Below, one piece after another: positions 8,999 through 16,089 of a DNA stretch of 64,000 bases. The stretch lies in NCBI GenBank assembly GCA_964419145.1, contig CAYQOM010000001.1, forward strand, positions 434,001-498,000, written 5' to 3'. Under the pieces are notes generated by a model, which did no database searches, was not told where the DNA came from, and worked only from the letters and a program-made list of their open reading frames with translations. Every line of letters begins with the position of its first letter. The stretch's first letter is position 1. The translations under genes were made by a program, and so were the position numbers. Origin of the DNA: UBA2336 sp964419145 (GTDB taxonomy: Bacteria; Bacteroidota; Bacteroidia; Cytophagales; Cyclobacteriaceae).

Positions 8999-11224
8999 AT
9001 GCTGAAACATCTTCTTGTATTTCTGTTTGCCTGTACCACCCTTACAGGTTGGGCACAGGAGCCTGCCAAATGGCAAGGAAAATTTGAACAATTAGGCACT
9101 TCGTTGCCAACGCCCAACGAATACCGTACTGGTTCGGGTGCACCCGGCCCCCGGTATTGGCAACAAAAAGCCGACTACGTGATTAACGTAGAACTAAATG
9201 ACGACAACCAATCCATCACGGGTTCAGAAACCATCACCTACCACAACAACTCACCTGAAACGTTGCGGTATTTGTGGATGCAGTTGGATCAGAACGTGAT
9301 CGCGCAAAACAGCCTGAAAAGTCAGACACGCACCAATACCATGCGCGATTCCATTCCCGCCAAGTTCGTAGCCGGATCGCTTGATCTGTACGATTTTGAT
9401 GGTGGCTATAAAATTAAATCGGTTAAAGATGCCAGTGGCGCAGCCCTGTCGCACACCATCAACCAAACCATGATGCGCGTGGATTTGCCAAAGGCACTTG
9501 GCCCCGGTCAAACCTATACGTTTTCAGTAGAATGGTCGTACAACATTGGCGACCGTATGAAAGATGGTGAGCGTAGCGGATTGGAGTTTTTTCCGGAAGA
9601 CGGAAATTACGTATACACCATCGCACAATTCTTCCCGCGCATGTGTGTGTTCGATGATGTAAACGGTTGGCAAAACAAGCAGTTCCTCGGTCAGGGTGAG
9701 TTTGCCTTGCCTTTTGGCGATTACAAAGTGAAAATCACCGTTCCCTCTGATCACATTGTTGCTTCTACGGGAAGCCTGCAGAACGCAAAAGATGTGTTAA
9801 GCAAAACCGAACTGGATCGCTTGGAGAAGGCCAAAACTTCGTTTGATAAACCGGTGATTATTGTAACGCAGGACGAAGCCACGAAAAAAGAAAAGGCAAA
9901 AGCGAAGACCAAAAAAACCTGGGAGTTTCATGCCGATAACGTGCGCGACTTTGCCTTTGCTTCCTCGCGTAAATTCATTTGGGATGCCCAAGCGGTGAAG
10001 ATCAATGACAAAACTCCGTTGGCGATGTCGTTCTATCCGAAAGAGGGCAATCCACTTTGGGAAAAAGAATCAACCCTTGCCGTTAAAAATACACTTGAAG
10101 TTTATTCCCGCATGACCATCGACTATCCGTATCCGGTAGCCATTTCAGTTCATGCTGCTTCTATTGGTATGGAATACCCGATGATCTGCTTCAATTTCGG
10201 TCGCCCGAATAAAGACGGTACTTACAGCAACAACACACGTACCCGCATGATTGGTGTGATTGTACACGAAGTGGGCCACAACTTCTTCCCGATGATCATC
10301 AACAACGATGAACGCCAGTGGACCTGGATGGATGAAGGCATAAACAGCTTTGTGCAATTAGTAACTGAGCTGGAGCGCTACCCGAATGATAATTGGAGTC
10401 GCGGTTTGCCGGAAGGATTAGTAGGCTACATGAAAGGCGATCAATCGTACATGCGCCCGCTCATGACCAACTCCGAACAAATTATTCAGTTTGGTGCGGA
10501 GCAATACCAAAAAGCAGCCACTGCACTGTACATCCTTCGTGAAACCGTAATGGGTAAAGATTTATTTGATAAATCCTTTAAAGAATATTCGCAGCGCTGG
10601 GCTTTCAAACATCCACAACCGGCAGACTTCTTCCGCACCATGGAAGATGCATCGGCTGTTGACCTGGATTGGTTCTGGAGGGGTTGGTTCTATACAACTG
10701 ATAATGTTGATCAAACCGTTGATTACGTGAAGTGGTACAAGCTGCGCAACGAGCAAACCAAAATGGAAAAGCAGGTAACGGCTAAAAAAGCTGAAGCAGG
10801 ATCAGGCTCTGGTAAAAAGGAGTTCAATGATTTTTCATCCGGTCCTGAACCCATCAGCGTACTGCCAACCGATGATCGCTTCTATGGTGAGTTCCAGGGT
10901 AGAGTTGATGACAAAGCCCTTATTGGAAAACTGCAGAATAAAAACATCTACGAAATCAAGCTTTCCAACAAAGGTGGACTGATGATGCCTGTAATCATTG
11001 AGTGGACATTTAAAGACGGCTCAAAAGAAATTGATCGCATCCCAGCTGAGATCTGGCGCAAGAACGAAAGCTATGTTACCAAAGTTTTTGTGAAGGAGAA
11101 GGAAGTAGCAAGCGTAGTGCTCGATCCGTTGAAAGAAACCACGGATGTGAACACAGCCGACAACGTGTTTCCGAAACGCGCAACCGAATCCAAGTTCGAT
11201 CAGTTTAAAAAGGGATCGAATTAG
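8999..11224 (+). CDS. M1 family zinc aminopeptidase, exported
   Basis: 741 residues with signal peptide MLKHLLVFLFACTTLTGWAQ. The zinc site is complete: HEVGH at residues 423-427 and the third ligand Glu446 in WMDEGINSF, the HExxH-18-E spacing of gluzincins. The substrate-side motif appears as GMEYPMICF (the GAMEN equivalent). An N-terminal beta domain precedes it (LNDDNQSITGSETITYHNNS), and the C-terminal part is helical then beta. Expected role: removal of N-terminal residues from peptides in the periplasm or at the surface. An acidic/basic insert (KKEKAKAKTKKTWEF, about residue 300) interrupts the N-terminal domain. A strong terminator follows. Confidence 0.93.
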   Translation: MLKHLLVFLFACTTLTGWAQEPAKWQGKFEQLGTSLPTPNEYRTGSGAPGPRYWQQKADYVINVELNDDNQSITGSETITYHNNSPETLRYLWMQLDQNVIAQNSLKSQTRTNTMRDSIPAKFVAGSLDLYDFDGGYKIKSVKDASGAALSHTINQTMMRVDLPKALGPGQTYTFSVEWSYNIGDRMKDGERSGLEFFPEDGNYVYTIAQFFPRMCVFDDVNGWQNKQFLGQGEFALPFGDYKVKITVPSDHIVASTGSLQNAKDVLSKTELDRLEKAKTSFDKPVIIVTQDEATKKEKAKAKTKKTWEFHADNVRDFAFASSRKFIWDAQAVKINDKTPLAMSFYPKEGNPLWEKESTLAVKNTLEVYSRMTIDYPYPVAISVHAASIGMEYPMICFNFGRPNKDGTYSNNTRTRMIGVIVHEVGHNFFPMIINNDERQWTWMDEGINSFVQLVTELERYPNDNWSRGLPEGLVGYMKGDQSYMRPLMTNSEQIIQFGAEQYQKAATALYILRETVMGKDLFDKSFKEYSQRWAFKHPQPADFFRTMEDASAVDLDWFWRGWFYTTDNVDQTVDYVKWYKLRNEQTKMEKQVTAKKAEAGSGSGKKEFNDFSSGPEPISVLPTDDRFYGEFQGRVDDKALIGKLQNKNIYEIKLSNKGGLMMPVIIEWTFKDGSKEIDRIPAEIWRKNESYVTKVFVKEKEVASVVLDPLKETTDVNTADNVFPKRATESKFDQFKKGSN

Positions 11225-11261
11225 AATTTTGCAGAGGCAATAGCCTTCAGCTTTTAAAATC

Positions 11262-11308
11262 TCGTCATGCTATGTTTATCAAGTGAACCTGGCATGACGA
11301 TTTTTTTT
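11262..11308 (+). terminator. Rho-independent terminator after the M1 peptidase gene
   Basis: Perfect 9-bp inverted repeat TCGTCATGC (11262-11270) and GCATGACGA (11292-11300), followed by eight T residues (11301-11308). It lies 37 bp after the M1 peptidase stop and before the convergent permease gene. Confidence 0.85.
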
Positions 11309-11322
11309 AACAGTACATTTCA

Positions 11323-13716
11323 TCACTCATACCTCAACGCCTTCACCGGGTTGGCGCGGGCGGAGCGCAGGGTGTGGTAGCTGATGGTGCCCAGCGCAAT
11401 CACCATGGCAATGAGGCCACCCAACACAAACAACAGCGGATTAATGCCAATGCGATACGCAAAACCTTCCAGCCAGGTGCGCAGCAGGTAATAGGTTACA
11501 GGCGTAACCAACACAAATGAAATGATGATGAGCAGCATGAAGTTGCGCGACAGCAACAGCGTAATCTGCCCCTCGCTGGCACCCAATACTTTTCGTATGC
11601 CAATCTCCTTCGTTTTCTTTCCGGTGATAATCGCAGCCAACCCGAACAAGCCCATGCACGAAATTAAAATGGCCAGGCCGGCCATGATGGCCACCACAGA
11701 ACCCATCTGCTTGTCTGAGCGGTAGAGTACGGCAAAGTGTTCATCGAGAAACGTGTAATCGAACGGGTAGTTGGGAATGTGTTCTTCCCATAAATTTTTG
11801 ACGTAAGCAATCGCCTCCTGTGCGTTTGCCGCATCAATTTTCACCGACATCTCATCATACCCCCAATCCGGGTGTACCACCATCTCCAGTGTGTTCACCT
11901 TGTAGTGCAGTGAGTTGAAGTTGAAATCCTTTACAATGCCGATGATGGTGCCCAGCGAATCATTGTGGTACCAACCGTGCCCCGCCCGTGTGCCGATGGT
12001 TTCTTTCAACCCCAGTTCGTTGGCTAACGATTCGTTGATGATGAACGCCATGCCGTTATCAGTGGCGATTTCTTTCGAAAAGTTTCGCCCTTCCTTCAAC
12101 TCCATGCCGTACACCGTCAGGTATTCGTAATCGACATTTACGTTGCTTGGTGTGATGTTCACTACGCCTGTATCGGCTTTAATTTTAAAACCCCACTGGT
12201 GAAAATTATTGCCCAGCCGTTGGCCGCTGGCAGTAACGCCTAAAACGTGCGGACTTCGTTTCAACTCCGTGCGAAGCATTTCAAATTTATCGTTTGCTTC
12301 ACGATTCATGTCCACCAGCATAATCTGGTCTTTGTTGAAACCGATGTCTTTGCTTTGCATGAAGGTGAGTTGCTGCATGACAATGAGTGTGCTCACAATC
12401 ATGGCAAGTGCGAGACCGAACTGCACCACCACCAGGCCACTGCGGAAAATGGATTTACCTTCACTTCCCCCTTTCATGATGCGCGACAATGAAAACGAAG
12501 TCATGTAAAACGAAGGATAAATGCCCGCGAGCAGACCAAGCGCCAGCGTACCGAGAATCACGTAAACGATTTGTTCGTACTGCTGTAGAAATGTGAGTAA
12601 AGAAAGTTGCCGGCCGATGAGAGTGTTGAGCAGTGGCAATAACGCCACATTGAGCAACACTGCGAGTACCAGCGCCACGCTTGCGAGTAACACCGATTCA
12701 AAAATGAACTGCGAAAACAGTTGCACTTTTTTGGCGCCCACCGTTTTGCGTACGCCAATTTCCTTGCCGCGGTGCGAGGCACGCGCGGTGGTGAGGTTCA
12801 TAAAGTTTACACTGGCGATGAGCAAAATGAAAATGCCGACAATCGAAAAAATATCGAGGTACTTGCCGTTGAACTTGCGGTAGTTGTTGTAATCGTGTTC
12901 AATGTCGGTGCTGGCGAGGTGTACCTGGTCGAGGCGTTGGAGGAAGAGTTTGTAGTAATCGTTGATCTTCGGGTCGTCTATGTGGCGCGACATAAAGGCC
13001 GGAAACTTTTCTTCCATGGCGGCAATATCCGTGTTGGGGTGCAGTACTAAATACGTGTTGAGAAAGTTTGAACCCCACCGGTCGTTGAAGCCTTTGTCTT
13101 CGCTGGTGGTGGTGGTTAAGGACACGAGTGCATCCACCTGCATGTGCGATTGCTCGGGAATGCTTTTTAAGATGCCGGTGATTTTATATTCGCGGTCGCG
13201 GAACTTCAAGGAGTTGTTCATGGCTTCATCTGCGGAAGCAAAAAATTTCAGGGCGGTTTCTTCCGTGATCACCATCGTGTAAGGCAAATCAAGTGCAGTG
13301 GTGCGGTCGCCTTGCAGCAGGGGGAAGTCGAAGATTTCAAGGTACGTGCTGTCGACCTGGGCGAGGTTGTTGAGCAGAAAGCGTTTTTCATCTTTTTCCA
13401 CCAGCAGTTTGTTGCGGTTCATGAAGCGCGTGTACGTAACCACTTCCGGAAATTCATGGGCCAGCGCAGGCCCCATGCCCGGCATGCTCAAGGCTACCTT
13501 TTGCACGTTGGTGCCCGTAAAGTTTTGAACTTCATCGAGGCGGTAGATGTTTGCTTTTTTACTGTGAAAGGCATCGAAGCTGCGCTCATCACTAATGAAC
13601 AGGTAAATGGCCAGGCAGGCCGCCAGGCCAATGGCGAGGCTGAAGATGTTGATGAACGCGTACAGCGGATTTTGGCGGATGTTGCGCAGGGCGATGGCGA
13701 GGTAGTTTTTCAGCAT
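11323..13716 (-). CDS. FtsX/MacB-type ABC transporter permease
   Basis: 797 residues, the usual length for the large Bacteroidota ABC permeases with two repeated halves. It begins MLKNYLAIALRNIRQNPLYAFINIF with the first membrane helix (SLAIGLAACLAIYLF), followed by a MacB_PCD-like periplasmic domain to about residue 275. An FtsX domain follows (IFILLIASVNFMNLTTARAS, GKEIGVRKTVGAKK), then a second periplasmic domain and a second FtsX domain (KKTKEIGIRKVLGASEGQI) ending HTLRSARANPVKALRYE. No ATPase subunit is adjacent, so its substrate is unknown; such permeases usually act in lipoprotein or antimicrobial-compound export or in mechanotransmission. Confidence 0.92.
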   Translation of the reverse strand: MLKNYLAIALRNIRQNPLYAFINIFSLAIGLAACLAIYLFISDERSFDAFHSKKANIYRLDEVQNFTGTNVQKVALSMPGMGPALAHEFPEVVTYTRFMNRNKLLVEKDEKRFLLNNLAQVDSTYLEIFDFPLLQGDRTTALDLPYTMVITEETALKFFASADEAMNNSLKFRDREYKITGILKSIPEQSHMQVDALVSLTTTTSEDKGFNDRWGSNFLNTYLVLHPNTDIAAMEEKFPAFMSRHIDDPKINDYYKLFLQRLDQVHLASTDIEHDYNNYRKFNGKYLDIFSIVGIFILLIASVNFMNLTTARASHRGKEIGVRKTVGAKKVQLFSQFIFESVLLASVALVLAVLLNVALLPLLNTLIGRQLSLLTFLQQYEQIVYVILGTLALGLLAGIYPSFYMTSFSLSRIMKGGSEGKSIFRSGLVVVQFGLALAMIVSTLIVMQQLTFMQSKDIGFNKDQIMLVDMNREANDKFEMLRTELKRSPHVLGVTASGQRLGNNFHQWGFKIKADTGVVNITPSNVNVDYEYLTVYGMELKEGRNFSKEIATDNGMAFIINESLANELGLKETIGTRAGHGWYHNDSLGTIIGIVKDFNFNSLHYKVNTLEMVVHPDWGYDEMSVKIDAANAQEAIAYVKNLWEEHIPNYPFDYTFLDEHFAVLYRSDKQMGSVVAIMAGLAILISCMGLFGLAAIITGKKTKEIGIRKVLGASEGQITLLLSRNFMLLIIISFVLVTPVTYYLLRTWLEGFAYRIGINPLLFVLGGLIAMVIALGTISYHTLRSARANPVKALRYE

Positions 13717-13775
13717 GGCGGGGTTGGGTATAGACCAGTATACCCATTTGAGGCGAAAAGGTTACGAATTTTCCT

Positions 13776-13790
13776 CGTCATTGCGAACCA
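13776..13790. repeat. Truncated REP-like unit end
   Basis: An isolated copy of the terminal motif CGTCATTGCGA occurs at 13776-13786, 20 bp before the first full unit. It looks like the remains of a partly deleted unit. Confidence 0.6.
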
Positions 13791-13795
13791 GCCTT

Positions 13796-13931
13796 CGTCA
13801 TTGCGAGGGAGGTACGACCGAAGCAATCTCAAAACTTCACGTTTTGTTCTTGCATTGTAGCTTTGGGATTGCTTCGTCACGGATAGATTTGGGGAGGTTA
13901 TGAAGTTTTGTCAAGGTTCCTCGCAATGACG
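13796..13931. repeat. REP-like palindromic unit 1
   Basis: About 136 bp, bounded by CGTCATTGCGAGG on the left and CCTCGCAATGACG on the right, which are inverted copies. Inside lies a second inverted pair, GAAGCAATCTC and GGGATTGCTTC. The whole unit can fold as nested hairpins. The centre keeps a short shared stretch around GTTTTGTTC. Confidence 0.85.
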
Positions 13932-13952
13932 AGGGGTATACTTTTTGTTTTA

Positions 13953-14050
13953 CGTCATTGCGAGGGAGGTACGACTGAAGCAATCCCAATCTCCCAAGTT
14001 TAGTTCTCCCTATGTAACGTGGGATTGTTTCCTGCCCGTCCGAGTCAGGC
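13953..14050. repeat. REP-like unit 2, right end missing
   Basis: Begins CGTCATTGCGAGGGAGG and contains GAAGCAATCCC and GGGATTGTTTC, with the central GTTTAGTTC and CTATGTAA shared with the other units. It ends without the right-hand CCTCGCAATGACG and runs straight into unit 3, so it is truncated. Confidence 0.75.
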
Positions 14051-14052
14051 TA

Positions 14053-14186
14053 CGTCATTGCGAGCGGAAGCGTTGGGATGTGAGTTGGCGCGAAGCAATC
14101 CCAATCTTAACGTTTAGTTCATGCTATGGGGTGAGGGATTGCTTCGTCATTCCTTCGCTCCTCCCTTCCCTTTCCTCGCAATGACG
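14053..14186. repeat. REP-like unit 3
   Basis: 134 bp from CGTCATTGCGAG to CCTCGCAATGACG with inner arms GAAGCAATCCC and GGGATTGCTTC. This unit is uninterrupted and serves as the reference that shows what was inserted into unit 4. Confidence 0.85.
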
Positions 14187-14221
14187 CGGATTATGAGTTT
14201 AAAATTGTCACGTCATTGCGA

Positions 14222-14242
14222 GCCTGCCTGCGGTAGGCAGGC
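14222..14242. repeat. Nested 19-21 bp palindrome (copy A)
   Basis: Arms GCCTGCCT and AGGCAGGC around a 5-base centre. It separates CATTGCGAG from CGGA, which are contiguous in unit 3. The 19-bp core reappears exactly, in the opposite orientation, at 20314-20332. Confidence 0.8.
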
Positions 14243-14273
14243 GGACGGGTTGGGCTGCGTATTGGGCGCGAAG

Positions 14274-14294
14274 CCTGTCTGCCAAACAGGCAGG
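14274..14294. repeat. Nested palindrome (copy B), interrupts inner arm of unit 4
   Basis: Arms CCTGTCTG and CAGGCAGG (one mismatch) around CCAAA. It splits the otherwise conserved GCGCGAAGCAATCCC of unit 3 between GAAG and CAATCCC, so it looks like a clean 21-bp insertion. Confidence 0.8.
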
Positions 14295-14419
14295 CAATCC
14301 CACTCTTAGCGTTTAGTTCACTTTATGCGGTGAGGGATTGCTTCGTCACGGAACAATTTGTGTAATGAACTAGACTCATTTGCGTTCCTCGCAATGACGG
14401 AAATATATTAAATTGAAAA

Positions 14420-14719
14420 ATGCAGAAAGGGGGTTGTGTTTACATAATGGCTAACAAGGGAAACAAGGTGTTATATGCTGGAGTAACATCCGATTTAGTT
14501 AGCCGGGTTTTAGAGCATAAGGAAGGGAAGTACCCGAATAGTTTTACCTCACGGTATAATGTAAAGAAGCTCGTGTATTATGAAATATTTCCTTCCATTG
14601 AGGAGGCGATTGATCGGGAGAAACAGATTAAAGGAGGTTCACGGAAAAAGAAAGAGGAGTTGATTAATGCACTGAATCCGGAGTGGAGGGATTTGTTTGA
14701 GGATATTAAGAACTGGTGA
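14420..14719 (+). CDS. Small GIY-YIG nuclease family protein
   Basis: 99 residues consisting only of a GIY-YIG domain. The two name-giving strands are VYI (residues 7-9) and LYAGVT (18-23); the catalytic Arg is Arg29 in LVSRVLEHKEG and the metal-binding Glu is probably Glu67 in EEAIDREKQIKG. There is no extra DNA-binding domain. Members of this stand-alone family are widespread in Bacteroidota and mostly uncharacterised. The gene lies 20 bp after one REP-like unit and 9 bp before another, with nothing else between them, which suggests a link to the repeats rather than to DNA repair. ATG 14420 is the first in-frame start. Confidence 0.9.
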   Translation: MQKGGCVYIMANKGNKVLYAGVTSDLVSRVLEHKEGKYPNSFTSRYNVKKLVYYEIFPSIEEAIDREKQIKGGSRKKKEELINALNPEWRDLFEDIKNW

Positions 14720-14728
14720 ACAGCTCCT

Positions 14729-14863
14729 CGTCATTGCGAGGAACTGCAAAGCATGCGGGTAGGGTGACGAAGCAATCCCAACATCTACGTTTGGGTCCTT
14801 ACTATGTAATATGGGATTGCTTCGTCATTCCTCGCTCCTTCCTCCCAATTCCTCGCAATGACG
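14729..14863. repeat. REP-like unit 5, just downstream of the GIY-YIG gene
   Basis: 135 bp from CGTCATTGCGAGG to CCTCGCAATGACG with inner arms GAAGCAATCCC and GGGATTGCTTC. It begins 9 bp after the nuclease stop codon. Confidence 0.85.
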
Positions 14864-14880
14864 AAAACTTTATAGTGAAA

Positions 14881-14904
14881 TATCGCATATCGCGATACGC
14901 GATA
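14881..14904. promoter_or_regulatory. 24-bp near-palindrome, possible orphan operator
   Basis: Built around a perfect TATCGCGATA with outer arms TATCGC and GCGATA; only one symmetric pair is mismatched. No gene lies immediately beside it. Palindromes of this type often precede HTH-regulated toxin-antitoxin genes in Bacteroidota (from memory), but none is present here. Confidence 0.45.
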
Positions 14905-14913
14905 ATGGGGTTA

Positions 14914-14944
14914 TTTGATAAGATTTTTCAATTTTCTTATCAAA
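14914..14944. promoter_or_regulatory. Inverted repeat, possible orphan operator
   Basis: Perfect 10-bp arms TTTGATAAGA (14914-14923) and TCTTATCAAA (14935-14944) with an 11-base spacer. It has no T-run after it and no gene end beside it, so an operator is more likely than a terminator. Confidence 0.45.
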
Positions 14945-15012
14945 GGCGGGGATATTGGTTAAGTATATGGGCATTTGCTATACACACTCAGCCAACTTAT
15001 TTCGTAATACTA

Positions 15013-15061
15013 TCAGGCTATAACCTGACAGCTAACTTGTGTTTATCAGATTATAACCTGA
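15013..15061. promoter_or_regulatory. Pair of TCAGG-like palindromes 33 bp apart
   Basis: Two related palindromes, TCAGGCTATAACCTGA at 15013-15028 and TCAGATTATAACCTGA at 15046-15061. Their spacing of 33 bp is about three helical turns, as expected for a dimeric repressor binding two sites on one face. The next gene starts at 15209 on the plus strand. From 15062 to 15208 I see nothing further. Confidence 0.5.
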
Positions 15062-15208
15062 TTTACATTCCCACGTGACCAATGTCTCCCCTTACAGATG
15101 ACGGGCATCAGGGTATTTGTGCAGCTAACGGTGTAGTATCGGGGAGCATTGGCACTTGCGCCATACGGTGTGGGTGAACCTGTGCGCGAAACTAAACGGT
15201 TGCAAATC

Positions 15209-15628
15209 ATGAAAGAGAAAACCGCATTAACCTTTACGAAGGCCATCACCCTGGGCATCATCACCGAGTTGTTCCTCGTTGCCCTTCAATTTGTTTACCT
15301 GAAGCTGTATGCAGCCACCGACCCTGAAGCGCCCACCACGTTCAGCACCGCTTACATGATGACGCGCGGCTTTTACATTTTTCAAATCATTGGGTTTTTT
15401 GTGTACGTGGTAACGGTGTACCTGATTAATAACCGTTTCACTGTACCCAGGCTAACCCTATTGCTGACGTACGTGGTAACGGGCGGCATTATGGAGTTGG
15501 TGTTTTACCTCAGCATTCAGGCCGATTACCAGTTTGCGTTCCTATACTCCATCCTCGACAAATTCATTGCCGGTGTGTTTGGGTATATTGTGTACCGGTA
15601 TACTACGGGGCATGAGTCTACGGCTTGA
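15209..15628 (+). CDS. Small integral membrane protein, unknown function
   Basis: 139 residues from the ATG at 15209 (MKEKTALTFTKAITLGIITE). Four hydrophobic helices are visible: AITLGIITELFLVALQFVYL, GFYIFQIIGFFVYVVTVYLI, LTLLLTYVVTGGIMELVFYL and FLYSILDKFIAGVFGYIVY. No motif points to a function. An in-frame earlier start at 15149 would add a poorly hydrophobic extension. The last 11 codons recur as an imperfect DNA copy near 16035-16067. Confidence 0.7.
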   Translation: MKEKTALTFTKAITLGIITELFLVALQFVYLKLYAATDPEAPTTFSTAYMMTRGFYIFQIIGFFVYVVTVYLINNRFTVPRLTLLLTYVVTGGIMELVFYLSIQADYQFAFLYSILDKFIAGVFGYIVYRYTTGHESTA

Positions 15629-15673
15629 ATATTCAAACGCAGGTGCCTCCGGCCAACAGTACCCGCTCACCTG

Positions 15674-15943
15674 TTAGGGGGTAGCGTGTTCCGAGGTTAG
15701 CGGATCACCAAAGCCAACCACCAGGCGGCCTTCCACCACAAAGGGGCTGTAGCCGAAGCGCTCCTGAAACACTTCGTGCAGGGCAATGCAGTGCAACACC
15801 TGCCTGTGCACGCCCACCATGCCCAGTTTTTGTTGTTTGTTATACCAGGCAATCAACCCGGCAGGGCTTTGTTGTTCAAACTGAATTTTGGCCAGGGCAA
15901 TACGCGTTTCATCGGCTGGGGTGGGTGATAGGGCGTGGTGCAT
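15674..15943 (-). CDS. Small conserved-looking protein, unknown function
   Basis: 89 residues, MHHALSPTPADETRIALAKI at the start, then FEQQSPAGLIAWYNKQQKLG and HCIALHEVFQERFGYSPF. The composition is that of a folded soluble protein with several His and aromatic residues. I do not recognise a domain, although similar small proteins exist in Bacteroidota as far as I recall. It stands alone between the membrane-protein gene and the restriction-modification island; the 140 bp to its right (15944-16083) hold no gene. Confidence 0.5.
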   Translation of the reverse strand: MHHALSPTPADETRIALAKIQFEQQSPAGLIAWYNKQQKLGMVGVHRQVLHCIALHEVFQERFGYSPFVVEGRLVVGFGDPLTSEHATP

Positions 15944-16089
15944 AACGGTTGTTTTTTAGAGGGTAAATGATGCACCCAATATCCGCAGGCGGAGTGACAG
16001 GTTGTGGCCAATGATCGCATAATTAGCGCAAGGATGTACCGCTACAAACGGGCATGAGTCTGCGGCTGAGGGTAGCTGAAGAAATCCAC

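Larger units (their letters stand above)
14211..14399. repeat. REP-like unit 4, carrying two nested insertions
   Basis: 189 bp from CGTCATTGCGAG to CCTCGCAATGACG. It aligns with unit 3 except for two extra palindromes, one after GCGAG at about 14222 and one inside GAAG|CAATCCC at about 14274. Removal of both leaves a unit close to the normal length. It ends 20 bp before the GIY-YIG gene. Confidence 0.85.

Noticed and set aside
13312..13860. 182-residue plus-strand ORF
   Set aside because: Antisense to the strongly supported permease gene and runs into the repeats.
13796..14863. CRISPR array
   Set aside because: The repeats are 135-190 bp with inverted ends and near-equal inner sequence, not short direct repeats with unique spacers, and no cas genes are present.
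14914..14944. Rho-independent terminator
   Set aside because: No T-run follows either arm and no gene ends nearby; an operator is more likely.
15046..15264. 72-residue minus-strand ORF
   Set aside because: Antisense to the start of the membrane protein gene and overlaps one of the palindromes; no protein-like features.
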